Assembly (NCBI GenBank): GCA_023457255.1
Contig: JAEWMB010000020.1
Coordinates: forward strand, 124,001 to 188,000
From: Bacillota bacterium
GTDB lineage: Bacteria; Bacillota; Clostridia; Lachnospirales; Lachnospiraceae
Reading direction: 5' to 3'
DNA length: 64,000 nt
The notes below the pieces were generated by a model that ran no database searches, had not been told where the DNA came from, and worked only from the letters and a program-made list of their open reading frames with translations. How positions within the stretch are numbered: position 1 is the first letter of the stretch; each line of letters begins with the position of its first letter. Shown here piece after piece: positions 25,422 through 34,487 of this stretch. The position numbers were made by a program, and so were the translations under genes.

Positions 25422-27815
25422 TTACATTACTAATAAAACTTCATTTTCTTCAGATAAGGAGTTTGCAGGAATATAATTTGAAGAGAGTTTGGTTCCATTT
25501 AAGTAACATTCCCGGTAACCACCCTCTGCACCGTTTAAGTTTTGTACCGTAATATTTAATTTCTTGCCACGGAACATCTTAGTTATTTTAACCTCATCCC
25601 AAGTAGCTGGTATAGAAGGAGAGAGTAATAATCCATCAAAGTCCGGACGCATACCTAAGATACCTTCCACACAACCTACCATTACGGTAGATGCAGTCCC
25701 GGTTAACCAATGTACATGAGAGCGGCCTTCAAATGGGCTATCCACAGATTCAGTAAATTGTCCGTGAACATAAGGCTCTAGAACACGAACATCTGCATTA
25801 TCATTCTGGGAAGCAGGAGAGCACTCAGTAAAGTACTGGTAGGCGCGATTACCATGTCCCATTAAAGATTCTGCAAGGATAATCCAACCCTGAGGCTGTG
25901 AGAAGATACCACCATTTTCCTTGGTGGATTTATTAAACAGGATAGCAAGGGCACCGTTAAATGCATGATCTACATAAGATGGAGCCATTAAGCGGCAGCC
26001 GTATTCTGTATTTAATTCACGATGAACACTTTCTAATGCTTTTTCTGCCTGTTCTTTTGTTGCGAGACCACTGATCACTGACCAAGACTGTGGGTTTAGC
26101 CACATATTGGCTTCCGGGTCCTTTTTGGAACCAATGACTTGGCCATCCTCCTTGAAGCCACGGATAAAGCGATCCTCCTCCCAGCAGTATTTCTGAATTG
26201 TATCACCTAATTCCTTCTGAACCCCATCTAAATAAGCGAGATATTCATTGTCCTCTTTTTCTTTGGCAAATGCCCGGATTACTGTCATTGCATAATATAA
26301 CTGAAGTGCTACAAAAGATGATTCTCCTTTTTTTCCAAGGCGTAAGCAATCGTTCCAATCAGCATGAAGGCCGGCAGGCATATGATGTACGCCCAGACGT
26401 TCCATAGAGAAATTAATTGCTCTCTTTAAGTGATCGTATACGGTTCCTTCGTCTTTGTTAGCATAGGGAATCACTTCATCAATAAATGCTTTGTTCCCTG
26501 TTTCCGCTATGTATTTTAATACGGTAGGGAATAGCCATAAAGCATCATCTGCACGATATGCCGGGTGTCCGGTTGCCTGTACATAAGAAGCATCGTCCGG
26601 AGTGTCTTCATGACCGGCATTATGATTAAATTTTACTAATGGTAAACCGCCGCCGTTATCTACCTGTGCAGATAACATAAAGCGGATTTTTTCACCAGCC
26701 ATCGCAGGATCCAGATGAATAATACCTTGAATATCCTGAACAGTATCGCGATATCCATAGCCATTTCTTAAACCTGCATAGATAAAAGAAGCGGCTCTTG
26801 ACCAGATAAAAGTGATAAAGCATTGGTAAGCATTCCACGTATTGACCATATGATTAAAGTTATCATCCGGAGTTTTTACTTGGAATTGCCCTAGTTTGCT
26901 ATGCCAGTATGATTTTAGTTCAGCGATTTCTTTGCCGATAATAGACAAGTCTTCATAACTGCTTAATAAAGCTGCGGAATCTTTCTCATTTTTCTTACCC
27001 AATATGTATACTAATTCCTTCGTTTCACCCGGCGCAAGAGTGAGAGTGGAATGAAGCGCACCACAAGCGTTGGAGTTATAATTTAATGTGTTATCGCAGC
27101 GTCCGTTTATGACAGCGATGGGATTTCCATAGTTATGGTAGCGTCCGAGGAAGGAGGCCTTATCACCATTATAGGATACAATAGGCTGACCAACACTTCC
27201 AAAGAAGCGTTCCCGATAATTCGTACCTTCTGCATTCTTACCATCATTTTCATTAATGGCTTGAAGAATCTTATTGTCCTTAAAATAGGTTTTGGTTATA
27301 AAGAGTGTATATTGCAGGTTTACTTGATCATTCTCATAATAGTCTTCATTGGTAAATTCAATGAAGCCAAATGTAGAAATCTTTCTTTCTTTCTCATCCT
27401 TGTTCGTTACGGATAATTTCCAAACCTCATGAGTTTTATTAAGCGGTACATAATACAGTGCTTCAGAATGGATGTTGGAATAGTCAGCACTAATTTTAGT
27501 ATAAGCAGTACCGTGGCGGCATTCGTTTTGGTAAACCGATAAATCTTTTCCTACCGGCTGCCAGGATGCTGACCAGTAATCACCGGTTTCGTCATCCCGC
27601 AGATAAATATATCTTCCCGGCTTGTCTTCCTGATTAAATATATATCTTGATATTCTTCCGTTTGCTCCACTCTTTACAAAACTATAACCGCCTGCATTAT
27701 TCGATATAATAGCGCCGTATTCCGGGGAACCTAAATAATTGGCCCATGGAGCAGGGGTATTTGGTTTTGTAATTACATATTCCCTGCTTGTTTCATCAAA
27801 ATAACCGTAATTCAT
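25422..27815 (-). CDS. GH94 disaccharide phosphorylase, cellobiose/chitobiose phosphorylase-like
   Basis: A 797-residue cytoplasmic enzyme. The start MNYGYFDETSREYVITKPNTPAPW and the segment SNNAGGYSF are hallmarks of family GH94. The barrel has GYRDTVQDIQGI, the HADWNDCL motif with the general acid Asp, and SQPQGWIILAESLMGHGNRA with a final HWLTGTAS phosphate-site stretch. Length fits cellobiose, cellobionic acid or N,N'-diacetylchitobiose phosphorylases, not the longer cellodextrin or laminaribiose enzymes. It would release a sugar 1-phosphate. GYRDTxQD is nearer the chitobiose type while other parts look cellobiose-like, so specificity is open. It is a single gene with ribosome site AAAAGGAGATTGTT. 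Confidence 0.85.
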   Translation of the reverse strand: MNYGYFDETSREYVITKPNTPAPWANYLGSPEYGAIISNNAGGYSFVKSGANGRISRYIFNQEDKPGRYIYLRDDETGDYWSASWQPVGKDLSVYQNECRHGTAYTKISADYSNIHSEALYYVPLNKTHEVWKLSVTNKDEKERKISTFGFIEFTNEDYYENDQVNLQYTLFITKTYFKDNKILQAINENDGKNAEGTNYRERFFGSVGQPIVSYNGDKASFLGRYHNYGNPIAVINGRCDNTLNYNSNACGALHSTLTLAPGETKELVYILGKKNEKDSAALLSSYEDLSIIGKEIAELKSYWHSKLGQFQVKTPDDNFNHMVNTWNAYQCFITFIWSRAASFIYAGLRNGYGYRDTVQDIQGIIHLDPAMAGEKIRFMLSAQVDNGGGLPLVKFNHNAGHEDTPDDASYVQATGHPAYRADDALWLFPTVLKYIAETGNKAFIDEVIPYANKDEGTVYDHLKRAINFSMERLGVHHMPAGLHADWNDCLRLGKKGESSFVALQLYYAMTVIRAFAKEKEDNEYLAYLDGVQKELGDTIQKYCWEEDRFIRGFKEDGQVIGSKKDPEANMWLNPQSWSVISGLATKEQAEKALESVHRELNTEYGCRLMAPSYVDHAFNGALAILFNKSTKENGGIFSQPQGWIILAESLMGHGNRAYQYFTECSPASQNDNADVRVLEPYVHGQFTESVDSPFEGRSHVHWLTGTASTVMVGCVEGILGMRPDFDGLLLSPSIPATWDEVKITKMFRGKKLNITVQNLNGAEGGYRECYLNGTKLSSNYIPANSLSEENEVLLVM

Positions 27816-27874
27816 AACAATCTCCTTTTCCTTCCTTTATTATTAAGACAACAGTTCTGCTTAACTTTTGAATA

Positions 27875-27904
27875 ATTATAGCATAATCGAGGATTTCGAA
27901 ACAA
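27875..27904 (-). promoter_or_regulatory. Promoter of the GH94 gene
   Basis: On the minus strand, TTGTTT (27904-27899), an 18-base spacer and TATAAT (27880-27875) lie about 60 bases before the start. The remaining gap up to 28125 shows nothing further that I can name. Confidence 0.6.
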
Positions 27905-28125
27905 TGTTTAATCATATCCTTATGAAAGGGACTGAGATAAGATAAGACATGAGAAATTCCATGCAGGATTGGGAGCAGAAGGGATAAGGTTTTTTGTTAG
28001 GATAAGGACTTACATATGGCTTCTTGCAAGTTATGAATTTTAGAAGATGCGCGCTGTCGAAAAAAGGCACATTCATTGGATAAGCCGCATATTTTAATAA
28101 TGAGTACTGTGCAAGGAGGGGGAAT

Positions 28126-28647
28126 ATGAAAGATATCGTTACATCAATTCAGATACTAATTTCTAGTCTTGGTGGTTTCTTGGGGTGGTTTCTAGGCGGG
28201 ACGGATGGTTTTTTGTATGCATTATTATTTTTTATCGTTGTTGATTATCTAACTGGTGTTATGGTTGCTATTTTGCAGCGCAAGGTATCAAGTGAGGTCG
28301 GATTCCGGGGGATTTTTAAGAAGGTAGTGATCTTATGCCTTGTTGGGATAGGCCATATCTTAGATACGAAGGTTGTTCATAGCGGTAATGTAATGCGAAC
28401 CGCAATTATTTTCTTCTATTTATCGAATGAGGGAATCAGTATTTTAGAGAACGTAGCATTTATTGGATTGCCGGTTCCTAAAAAATTACTGGATGTACTC
28501 ATTGCATTAAAAGCGAAAAATAGTGAAGAAATTATGGGGTTAAAAAAATTAGAGGAAACCTTAGAAAGTGGTAAGAAGGATAAGTGGAAGGAAAGTATAA
28601 AAGAGGAAGTAAAAGATAGTAAAAACGATAAAGACTATATTGAATAA
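28126..28647 (+). CDS. Holin-like membrane protein (phage holin 4 / TcdE-type family), orphan
   Basis: The 173-residue protein has three hydrophobic segments within the first 110 residues (LGGFLGWFLGGTDGFLYALLFFIVVDYLTGVMVAIL is the signature region) and a charged C-terminal tail rich in Lys/Glu. This matches the toxin-secretion/phage-lysis holin family. Holins make membrane holes that release an endolysin, but no phage, endolysin or toxin gene is nearby. The ribosome site is AAGGAGGGGGAAT. It is either a prophage relic or a domesticated holin used in lysis or protein release. Confidence 0.82.
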   Translation: MKDIVTSIQILISSLGGFLGWFLGGTDGFLYALLFFIVVDYLTGVMVAILQRKVSSEVGFRGIFKKVVILCLVGIGHILDTKVVHSGNVMRTAIIFFYLSNEGISILENVAFIGLPVPKKLLDVLIALKAKNSEEIMGLKKLEETLESGKKDKWKESIKEEVKDSKNDKDYIE

Positions 28648-28704
28648 GTAATTTCTATTGTGAGATAAGTCGGAATTAATTAAGAGAATGAATCTCATTT
28701 GATA

Positions 28705-28800
28705 AAATAGCCCGGAAGGTTTTGGTAGGAACTGACCCCTATAAGTTAGACCTAAAAATCTAACTTATAAAGAGAGTCTCGATCATCATCCGGGCTATTT
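28705..28800. terminator. Large bidirectional terminator with nested hairpin
   Basis: AAATAGCCCGGA (28705-28716) pairs perfectly with 28789-28800, and inside it TATAAGTTAGA (28740-28750) pairs perfectly with 28759-28769. A/T runs flank both ends. It lies between the convergent holin and argG genes. The inner part looks inserted into the loop of a simple terminator. Confidence 0.75.
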
Positions 28801-28808
28801 AGTATTTG

Positions 28809-30032
28809 TTATTTATTTTTATCGATTTCAGCCATCTTCATTGCACGCACTTTTAAAGAAAGTCCAAAAAGATTGATAAAGCCTTCTGCATCGTGATGGT
28901 TATATAATTCTCCGGTTGTGAAAGAAGCAATGCTTTCATTGTATAAAGAATATGGAGATGTCGTACCTTGCTTAATAATATTACCTTTGTAAAGCTTTAA
29001 TTTAACTTCACCTGTCACATATTCCTGAGTTACCTCAACAAATGCCTGAAGAGCTTCACGAAGTGGTGTGAACCATTTGCCTTCATAAACAACATCAGCG
29101 AATTTATTTCCGATTTCTTTTTTACAGGAAAGAGTGGCACGGTCCAAGATTAATTCTTCAAGCTGGGTATGAGCCTCCATTAATATTGTACCGCCAGGAG
29201 TTTCATATACGCCGCGAGACTTCATGCCAACCACTCGATTTTCTACGATATCAACGATACCGATGCCATGTTTGCCACCAAGTACGTTTAATTCTTCAAT
29301 AATCTCTGCCGCTTTCATTTTTTTACCATTGAAAGCAACCGGAATTCCTTTTTCAAAGGTTAAGCTTACGCTTTCTGCTTCATTTGGTGCTTTCTCCGGA
29401 GATACACCAAGTACAAGTAAATGATCGTAGTCAGGTGCATTTGCAGGCTCCTCCAACTCTAAACCTTCATGGCTAATGTGCCATAAATTACGGTCACGGC
29501 TATAGCTATGGCTTGCATCAAAAGGCAAATCAATTCCATGAGCTTTACAATATTCAATTTCATCCTCTCTGGACTGCATCTTCCAGGTATTATTACATCT
29601 CCATGGAGCAATTATTTTTAAATCCGGAGCAAGAGCTTTAATACCTAATTCAAAACGAACCTGATCATTTCCTTTTCCGGTTGCACCATGGCATATCGCA
29701 ACAGCATTCTCTTTTCTTGCAACTTCAACCAACTTTTTTGCAATAACCGGACGAGCCATCGAAGTACCCAGAAGATATTTGTTTTCATAAACAGCACCGG
29801 CTTTTACACATGGCATTACATATTCATCAACAAATTCATCGGTTACATGCTCTATGTACAGCTTCGTAGCACCGGATAACTTTGCTCTTTCTTCTAGTCC
29901 ATCTAATTCGTTTCCTTGGCCGACGTCGATACAGCAGCAGACCACATCATAATCATAATTTTCTTTTAACCATGGAATGATTGCAGTAGTATCAAGACCA
30001 CCGGAATATGCTAAAATAACTTTTTCTTTCAT
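28809..30032 (-). CDS. argG: Argininosuccinate synthase
   Basis: A 407-residue enzyme that condenses citrulline and aspartate with ATP to argininosuccinate, the penultimate step of arginine synthesis. Seen are the N-type PP-loop LAYSGGLDTTAIIPWL, CHGATGKGNDQVRFE, APWRC and the SYSRDRNLWHISHEG substrate segment. ATG 30032 lies after AAGGAGGCATTTATT; an in-frame TTG at 30053 overlaps that site. argH, its usual partner, is not in the window. The promoter upstream carries an ArgR-type box. Confidence 0.96.
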   Translation of the reverse strand: MKEKVILAYSGGLDTTAIIPWLKENYDYDVVCCCIDVGQGNELDGLEERAKLSGATKLYIEHVTDEFVDEYVMPCVKAGAVYENKYLLGTSMARPVIAKKLVEVARKENAVAICHGATGKGNDQVRFELGIKALAPDLKIIAPWRCNNTWKMQSREDEIEYCKAHGIDLPFDASHSYSRDRNLWHISHEGLELEEPANAPDYDHLLVLGVSPEKAPNEAESVSLTFEKGIPVAFNGKKMKAAEIIEELNVLGGKHGIGIVDIVENRVVGMKSRGVYETPGGTILMEAHTQLEELILDRATLSCKKEIGNKFADVVYEGKWFTPLREALQAFVEVTQEYVTGEVKLKLYKGNIIKQGTTSPYSLYNESIASFTTGELYNHHDAEGFINLFGLSLKVRAMKMAEIDKNK

Positions 30033-30100
30033 AATAAATGCCTCCTTAGACAATTGTTTTTACATGGAAATGCATATCCATGCATGAGTATGAGTTTATA

Positions 30101-30136
30101 ATTTATAAATATACATCATTTCTAAAAAACATGCAA
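30101..30136 (-). promoter_or_regulatory. argG promoter with ArgR-type (ARG) box over the -10
   Basis: On the minus strand TTGCAT (30136-30131), 17 bases and TATATT (30113-30108) form the promoter. The box ATGTATATTTATAAAT (30116-30101) overlaps the -10 and matches the ARG-box pattern WTGWATAWWWATWCAW at all but one position. Arginine-bound ArgR would block RNA polymerase. Confidence 0.7.
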
Positions 30137-30291
30137 TCCTAAAATTAAGAAAATTTTAATTTAATCTTAGAGTATGTTTAAGACTTATTTAGTTGTTTCG
30201 ATTCCTAGTATATGATAGAATATTTACTTGGAGGTTGCAAAATATTAGAAAAATATGCCGAAACGTTCGTAACCTAGAAAGGACATCAAGA

Positions 30292-30963
30292 ATGAAACAG
30301 ATTTTAAAGAAGTATAATCATGCCTGGGTATTACTATATACCTTTATCTACTTAATATGGTTCTTTTATTTAAGTCAAACAAATATTGATTCTTATCATT
30401 TGGTAAAATCAAGTTTAGACGATAAGATACCATTTATTGAGTGGTTCATCATTCCTTATTACATATGGTTTCCCTATGTACCGGCGGTTATCGCTTATTT
30501 CTTCCTAACTTCCAAAGAAGAGTTTTACCGCTGTGCAGGATTTTTATTTATTGGTATGACGGCCTGTCTGATTGCATATACCATATATCCAACCGGAATT
30601 AACTTTCAACATGAGTTAGGATCTCTTGGACGAAATAATTTTATGATTGATATGACACGTTTTATCTATAGTGTCGACCCGGGTACGAATGTCTGCCCTA
30701 GTATTCATTGTTACAATTCCATAGGATTATCCATAGCGATTATAAAAAGCAGACGACTTGGGAAATCTAAGCTTATTGTTATCGGTTCCATTGTACTAAG
30801 TACCTTAATCTGTATGTCGACAGTTTTTGTAAAACAGCATTCCATCATTGATGTATTTTTTGCTATTGGACTTGCTGTTATCATGTATCTTATTGTATAT
30901 GTTCCAAATTATGAACGCCTATTTAAAAAAAGCAGATTAGAGGTTTTAAAGGGGAAAGAGTGA
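30292..30963 (+). CDS. PAP2-superfamily membrane protein, AUR1-like (phosphatase/phosphotransferase)
   Basis: A 223-residue protein with about six membrane segments. It carries CPSIHCYNS (the PSxH motif) near residue 143 and KQHSIIDV near residue 183, where the second catalytic His and the following Asp sit. The Arg of the usual SRxxxxxH motif is missing (STVFVKQH), which is seen in the inositol-phosphorylceramide-synthase-like branch. It probably hydrolyses or transfers a lipid phosphate group at the membrane. ATG 30292 follows GAAAGGACATCAAGA; the frame extends upstream to 30193 without a site. Confidence 0.8.
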   Translation: MKQILKKYNHAWVLLYTFIYLIWFFYLSQTNIDSYHLVKSSLDDKIPFIEWFIIPYYIWFPYVPAVIAYFFLTSKEEFYRCAGFLFIGMTACLIAYTIYPTGINFQHELGSLGRNNFMIDMTRFIYSVDPGTNVCPSIHCYNSIGLSIAIIKSRRLGKSKLIVIGSIVLSTLICMSTVFVKQHSIIDVFFAIGLAVIMYLIVYVPNYERLFKKSRLEVLKGKE

Positions 30964-31069
30964 AAACAAGCCCTTTCCTTCGGCGGGTTTGTGCATGCGC
31001 GCCGCAAACTTGTTACTATGCATTGTCTTGCAGGTAAGGCAAAGTGTGTGCGCAAGAATGGGGGTTTTC

Positions 31070-31672
31070 ATGTATCAAATAGTATTAGCTTCAGGTTCTC
31101 CAAGAAGAAAGGAAATCTTATCACAGGTTGGCATCAGCTTTGTTGTTAACGTAAGCAATATAGAAGAAATAACTTCACAAACTACACCGGAAAATATAGT
31201 GATGGAACTTTCCAAGAGGAAGGCTTATGATGTCGCAAAACGGTATACAGAGAATACAATCATTATTGGATCGGATACAATCGTAGCATATCAGGATCAA
31301 ATCCTTGGAAAGCCCAAAGATGAGGAACATGCAAAAGAAATGTTAGAGCTGCTGTCTGGAAAAACACATGAAGTTTTTACCGGTGTAACCGTTATTAGAA
31401 AGAATGAGTCAGGAGAAGTATCGGAGCAGACGTTTTATGAAGTATCAAAGGTTTCATTTTCAGGCCTTACGCAAGAAGATATTATGGATTATATAACATC
31501 GAAAGAACCAATGGATAAGGCAGGAGCTTATGCGGTGCAAGGAAGATTTGCAGTGCATATTACAAGGATTGAGGGAGATTATTATACGATTGTTGGACTT
31601 CCGGTTGCCAGGCTATACCAAGAAGTAAAGCAGTTAGGGTTTGACCTTATCAGGAATCTGGAATTAAAATAA
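31070..31672 (+). CDS. maf: Maf-family nucleoside triphosphate pyrophosphatase
   Basis: A 200-residue protein beginning MYQIVLASGSPRRKEILSQ, the invariant Maf start. ASGSPRR binds the phosphates, SDTIVAYQDQILGKPKDEEHA holds catalytic residues, and KAGAYAVQGRF is the third signature. Maf proteins hydrolyse dTTP/UTP or modified nucleotides to monophosphates as house cleaning. I chose ATG 31070, 6 bases after GGGGGT; upstream in-frame ATGs at 30989 and 31058 lack sites. A hairpin-forming GC-rich stretch lies between it and the PAP2 gene. Confidence 0.93.
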   Translation: MYQIVLASGSPRRKEILSQVGISFVVNVSNIEEITSQTTPENIVMELSKRKAYDVAKRYTENTIIIGSDTIVAYQDQILGKPKDEEHAKEMLELLSGKTHEVFTGVTVIRKNESGEVSEQTFYEVSKVSFSGLTQEDIMDYITSKEPMDKAGAYAVQGRFAVHITRIEGDYYTIVGLPVARLYQEVKQLGFDLIRNLELK

Positions 31673-31691
31673 TGAATATGATATAAAGTAA

Positions 31692-31736
31692 AAAGAGAGA
31701 ATATCAAGTCTAAACTTTTTGATATTCTTTCTTTTA
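31692..31736 (+). terminator. Terminator after maf
   Basis: A 16-base stem with one G.U pair (31692-31707 with 31719-31734, core GAATATCAA) ends in a T-rich tail. Confidence 0.8.
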
Positions 31737-31954
31737 TTTAGTTACAGTTCTTTATCTAATTGGTAAAGTTGGTAAGGTTAGATGAAAAAAGATACAAGAA
31801 CTCCATAATAACGATTAACTAATATGCATAAGATTTCGATATTAAAATTATTTAAATATCGAGAGGATCTAATGATCAGGTATTTTATGATGAGCTTTAA
31901 ATCAAGCTATTAAAGCTATAATTAATAATTATAAGGAAAATTTTAAAAAATCAC

Positions 31955-31990
31955 TTGCATAATATACATTAACGATGTATAATTATTAAA
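31955..31990 (+). promoter_or_regulatory. argC operon promoter with ArgR-type (ARG) box over the -10
   Basis: TTGCAT (31955-31960), 17 bases and TATAAT (31978-31983). The box ATGTATAATTATTAAA (31975-31990) matches WTGWATAWWWATWCAW at all but one position and overlaps the -10 in exactly the same register as in the argG promoter. A good ribosome-like sequence at 32013-32018 has no start codon at normal distance. Confidence 0.75.
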
Positions 31991-32103
31991 ACTTTTGAAT
32001 ATTTTACCTTATAGGAGGAAGAAACCACTGTAAATTACTAAACATAATGGTAGCAGGAATGCATTATTTACAGGCACTTATGGATGTCAGAATGGAGGTT
32101 ACT

Positions 32104-33144
32104 ATGATAAAGGTTGGTATTATTGGATCGACGGGCTATGCCGGGCAGGAGTTGGTACGAATTCTTTTGCAGCACAGGGAGGCTTCTATCGTCTGGTATG
32201 GCTCGAAGAGTTACATAGATAAAAAATACTCGGAAGTATTTCAAAATATGTTTCAATTAGTGGACGAAAATTGTCTTGACGATACTATGGAGGAACTTGC
32301 AAATCAAGTGGATGTTATCTTTACAGCTACTCCGCAGGGCTTTTGCGCAGCACTTATGAAAGAGGAGATCTTAGCAAAAGTAAAAGTAATTGATTTAAGT
32401 GCGGACTATCGAATCAAAGATGTTAAGACTTATGAAGAATGGTACGGTATGAAGCACTGCAGTCCGGAATTTATAAACGAAGCGGTATATGGATTATGCG
32501 AGATAAACAGAGAGGCTATTAAAAAGTCTCGTTTAGTTGCTAATCCTGGCTGCTATCCTACTTGTTCCATCTTATCTATTTATCCACTTTTAAAAGAAGG
32601 AATTATTGAGCAAGGCAGTATTATTATAGATGCAAAATCAGGTACTTCAGGAGCCGGCAGAGGAGCCAAACTTGGGAATCTTTACTGCGAGGTAAATGAA
32701 AATATAAAAGCTTATGGAGTAAGCACACACCGCCACACACCGGAGATTGAAGAACAGCTTACTCTTGCAGCGTCTGAAAATATAACGATTAATTTTACAC
32801 CTCATTTAGTCCCAATGAACCGCGGTATTTTAGTAACTGCCTATGGAAATTTAAAGAAGCGTGTTACCTGCAAAGAAGTAAAAGAAATTTATGATAAATA
32901 TTATGAAAAGGAATATTTCGTCCGTGTCTTAGAGAAAGGGATGACACCGGAAACTCGCTGGGTTAAGGGTAGTAATTATGTAGATGTAAATTTTGTGCTT
33001 GATGAACGAACCAACCGAATCATTATGATGGGAGCTATGGATAATCTGGTAAAGGGTGCGGCAGGGCAGGCGGTTCAAAATATGAACCTAATGTTTGGAT
33101 TATCGGAACAAGAAGGGCTAAAATTAGTACCGATGTTTCCATAA
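32104..33144 (+). CDS. argC: N-acetyl-gamma-glutamyl-phosphate reductase
   Basis: A 346-residue NADPH-dependent enzyme of arginine synthesis that reduces N-acetylglutamyl phosphate to the semialdehyde. GIIGSTGYAGQELVRILL is the nucleotide loop and VANPGCYPTCSILS holds the catalytic cysteine; SGAGRGAKLG and HRHTPEIEEQL follow. ATG 32104 has GGAGGTTACT in front. The frame is open back to an ATG at 32047, which would add 19 residues but has no ribosome site at the right distance. It heads argCJBD. Confidence 0.95.
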   Translation: MIKVGIIGSTGYAGQELVRILLQHREASIVWYGSKSYIDKKYSEVFQNMFQLVDENCLDDTMEELANQVDVIFTATPQGFCAALMKEEILAKVKVIDLSADYRIKDVKTYEEWYGMKHCSPEFINEAVYGLCEINREAIKKSRLVANPGCYPTCSILSIYPLLKEGIIEQGSIIIDAKSGTSGAGRGAKLGNLYCEVNENIKAYGVSTHRHTPEIEEQLTLAASENITINFTPHLVPMNRGILVTAYGNLKKRVTCKEVKEIYDKYYEKEYFVRVLEKGMTPETRWVKGSNYVDVNFVLDERTNRIIMMGAMDNLVKGAAGQAVQNMNLMFGLSEQEGLKLVPMFP

Positions 33145-33176
33145 AAATAGGATTTTACAAAGAAAGGAAAGCAAAT

Positions 33177-34397
33177 ATGGAGATTATGAAAGGTGGAGTT
33201 ACTGCAGCAAAAGGTTATAAGGCTTCCGGCATCTATGCAGGGATAAAGAAAAAAAGAAAAGATATGGCTTTAGTATATAGTACCGTTCCAGCAGTTGGAG
33301 CAGGAGTATTTACAACCAATATCGTAAAAGCAGCTCCTGTAAAATGGGATATTAATTTATTAAAGGAAAACAATGCAGTTCAGGCAGTTGTGCTAAATAG
33401 TGGTGTTGCAAACGCATGTACCGGTATACTCGGTGATATAAACAATGAGAAGATGGCAAACGCAATTGCAAAAGCTCTGTCCTTAGAGGTGAATTCGGTT
33501 TTAACAGCCTCTACAGGAGTTATCGGCAAGCAATTACCGATAGAGGTGATTGAAGCCGGTGCTAAGATGCTGGTAAATGAATTATCCGATACAAACGAAG
33601 CCGGTTTGCTGGCTGCAGAAGCCATCATGACGACCGATACGATATCAAAAGAATGTGCGGTTACTTTCTTTCTAGGTGACAAAAAGGTAACGGTGGGGGG
33701 CATGAGCAAAGGTTCCGGTATGATTCATCCCAATATGGCAACAATGCTCGGTGTTGTGACTACCGATGTATGCATTAGCAAAGAAATGCTCCAAGAAGTA
33801 ATAAGTACCGATGTGGTTGATACTTTTAATATGATTTCTGTCGATCGAGATACCTCGACAAACGATTCTCTTATGGTTATGGCAAATGGCCTTGCGGAAA
33901 ATGAAAGGATTACAGAAAAAAATGAGGATTATTTTCTTTTTTTTGAAGCATTTCATTATGTAACAGAAACCTTAGCTAAAATGATGGCGGGAGATGGTGA
34001 GGGTGCAACAAAACTATTGGAGGTTTCCGTAATCAATGCTGCTACAAAGGAACAGGCAATTATGCTAAGTAAATCCATTATAACATCCAGTCTTGTCAAA
34101 ACTGCCATATTTGGAAATGATGCGAATTGGGGCAGGATTTTATGTGCGATGGGGTATGCCGGTGTAGAATTTGATCCGGATCAGGTTGATTTATATATAG
34201 AAAGCAGTTTCGGTAAACTGCAATTGGTGGATCACGGCATGGCAACAGATTACTCTGAAGAAATTGCCACTAAGATCCTTTCGGATAAGGAAGTAACGGC
34301 GGTAGCAGATGTAAAGCTTGGTAATGCCACTGCAAAAGCCTGGGGCTGCGACCTTACTTACGATTATGTGAAAATCAATGCAGATTACCGCTCCTAA
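33177..34397 (+). CDS. argJ: Bifunctional ornithine acetyltransferase / N-acetylglutamate synthase
   Basis: A 406-residue self-cleaving enzyme that recycles the acetyl group from N-acetylornithine to glutamate. The cleavage site is in SKGSGMIHPNMATMLG, where Thr becomes the nucleophile of the beta chain. VVLNSGVANACTG and GNDANWGRILCAMGYAG are other conserved parts. Having ArgJ explains why no argA or argE is needed here. The start follows GAAAGGAAAGCAAAT and lies 32 bases after argC. Confidence 0.95.
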   Translation: MEIMKGGVTAAKGYKASGIYAGIKKKRKDMALVYSTVPAVGAGVFTTNIVKAAPVKWDINLLKENNAVQAVVLNSGVANACTGILGDINNEKMANAIAKALSLEVNSVLTASTGVIGKQLPIEVIEAGAKMLVNELSDTNEAGLLAAEAIMTTDTISKECAVTFFLGDKKVTVGGMSKGSGMIHPNMATMLGVVTTDVCISKEMLQEVISTDVVDTFNMISVDRDTSTNDSLMVMANGLAENERITEKNEDYFLFFEAFHYVTETLAKMMAGDGEGATKLLEVSVINAATKEQAIMLSKSIITSSLVKTAIFGNDANWGRILCAMGYAGVEFDPDQVDLYIESSFGKLQLVDHGMATDYSEEIATKILSDKEVTAVADVKLGNATAKAWGCDLTYDYVKINADYRS

Positions 34398-34487
34398 GGC
34401 TAAGTATCCTCCTAAGGAATGCAAAAGATACCGGTGATAAACATGCAGCATAGGGCATGACATTAATAGACAATAAGGGGACTTCAT

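Noticed and set aside
25422..27815. Cellodextrin or laminaribiose phosphorylase
   Set aside because: The protein is about 100-200 residues too short for those GH94 groups.
33380..33956. Long minus-strand frames inside argJ
   Set aside because: Shadows of a well-conserved plus-strand gene.
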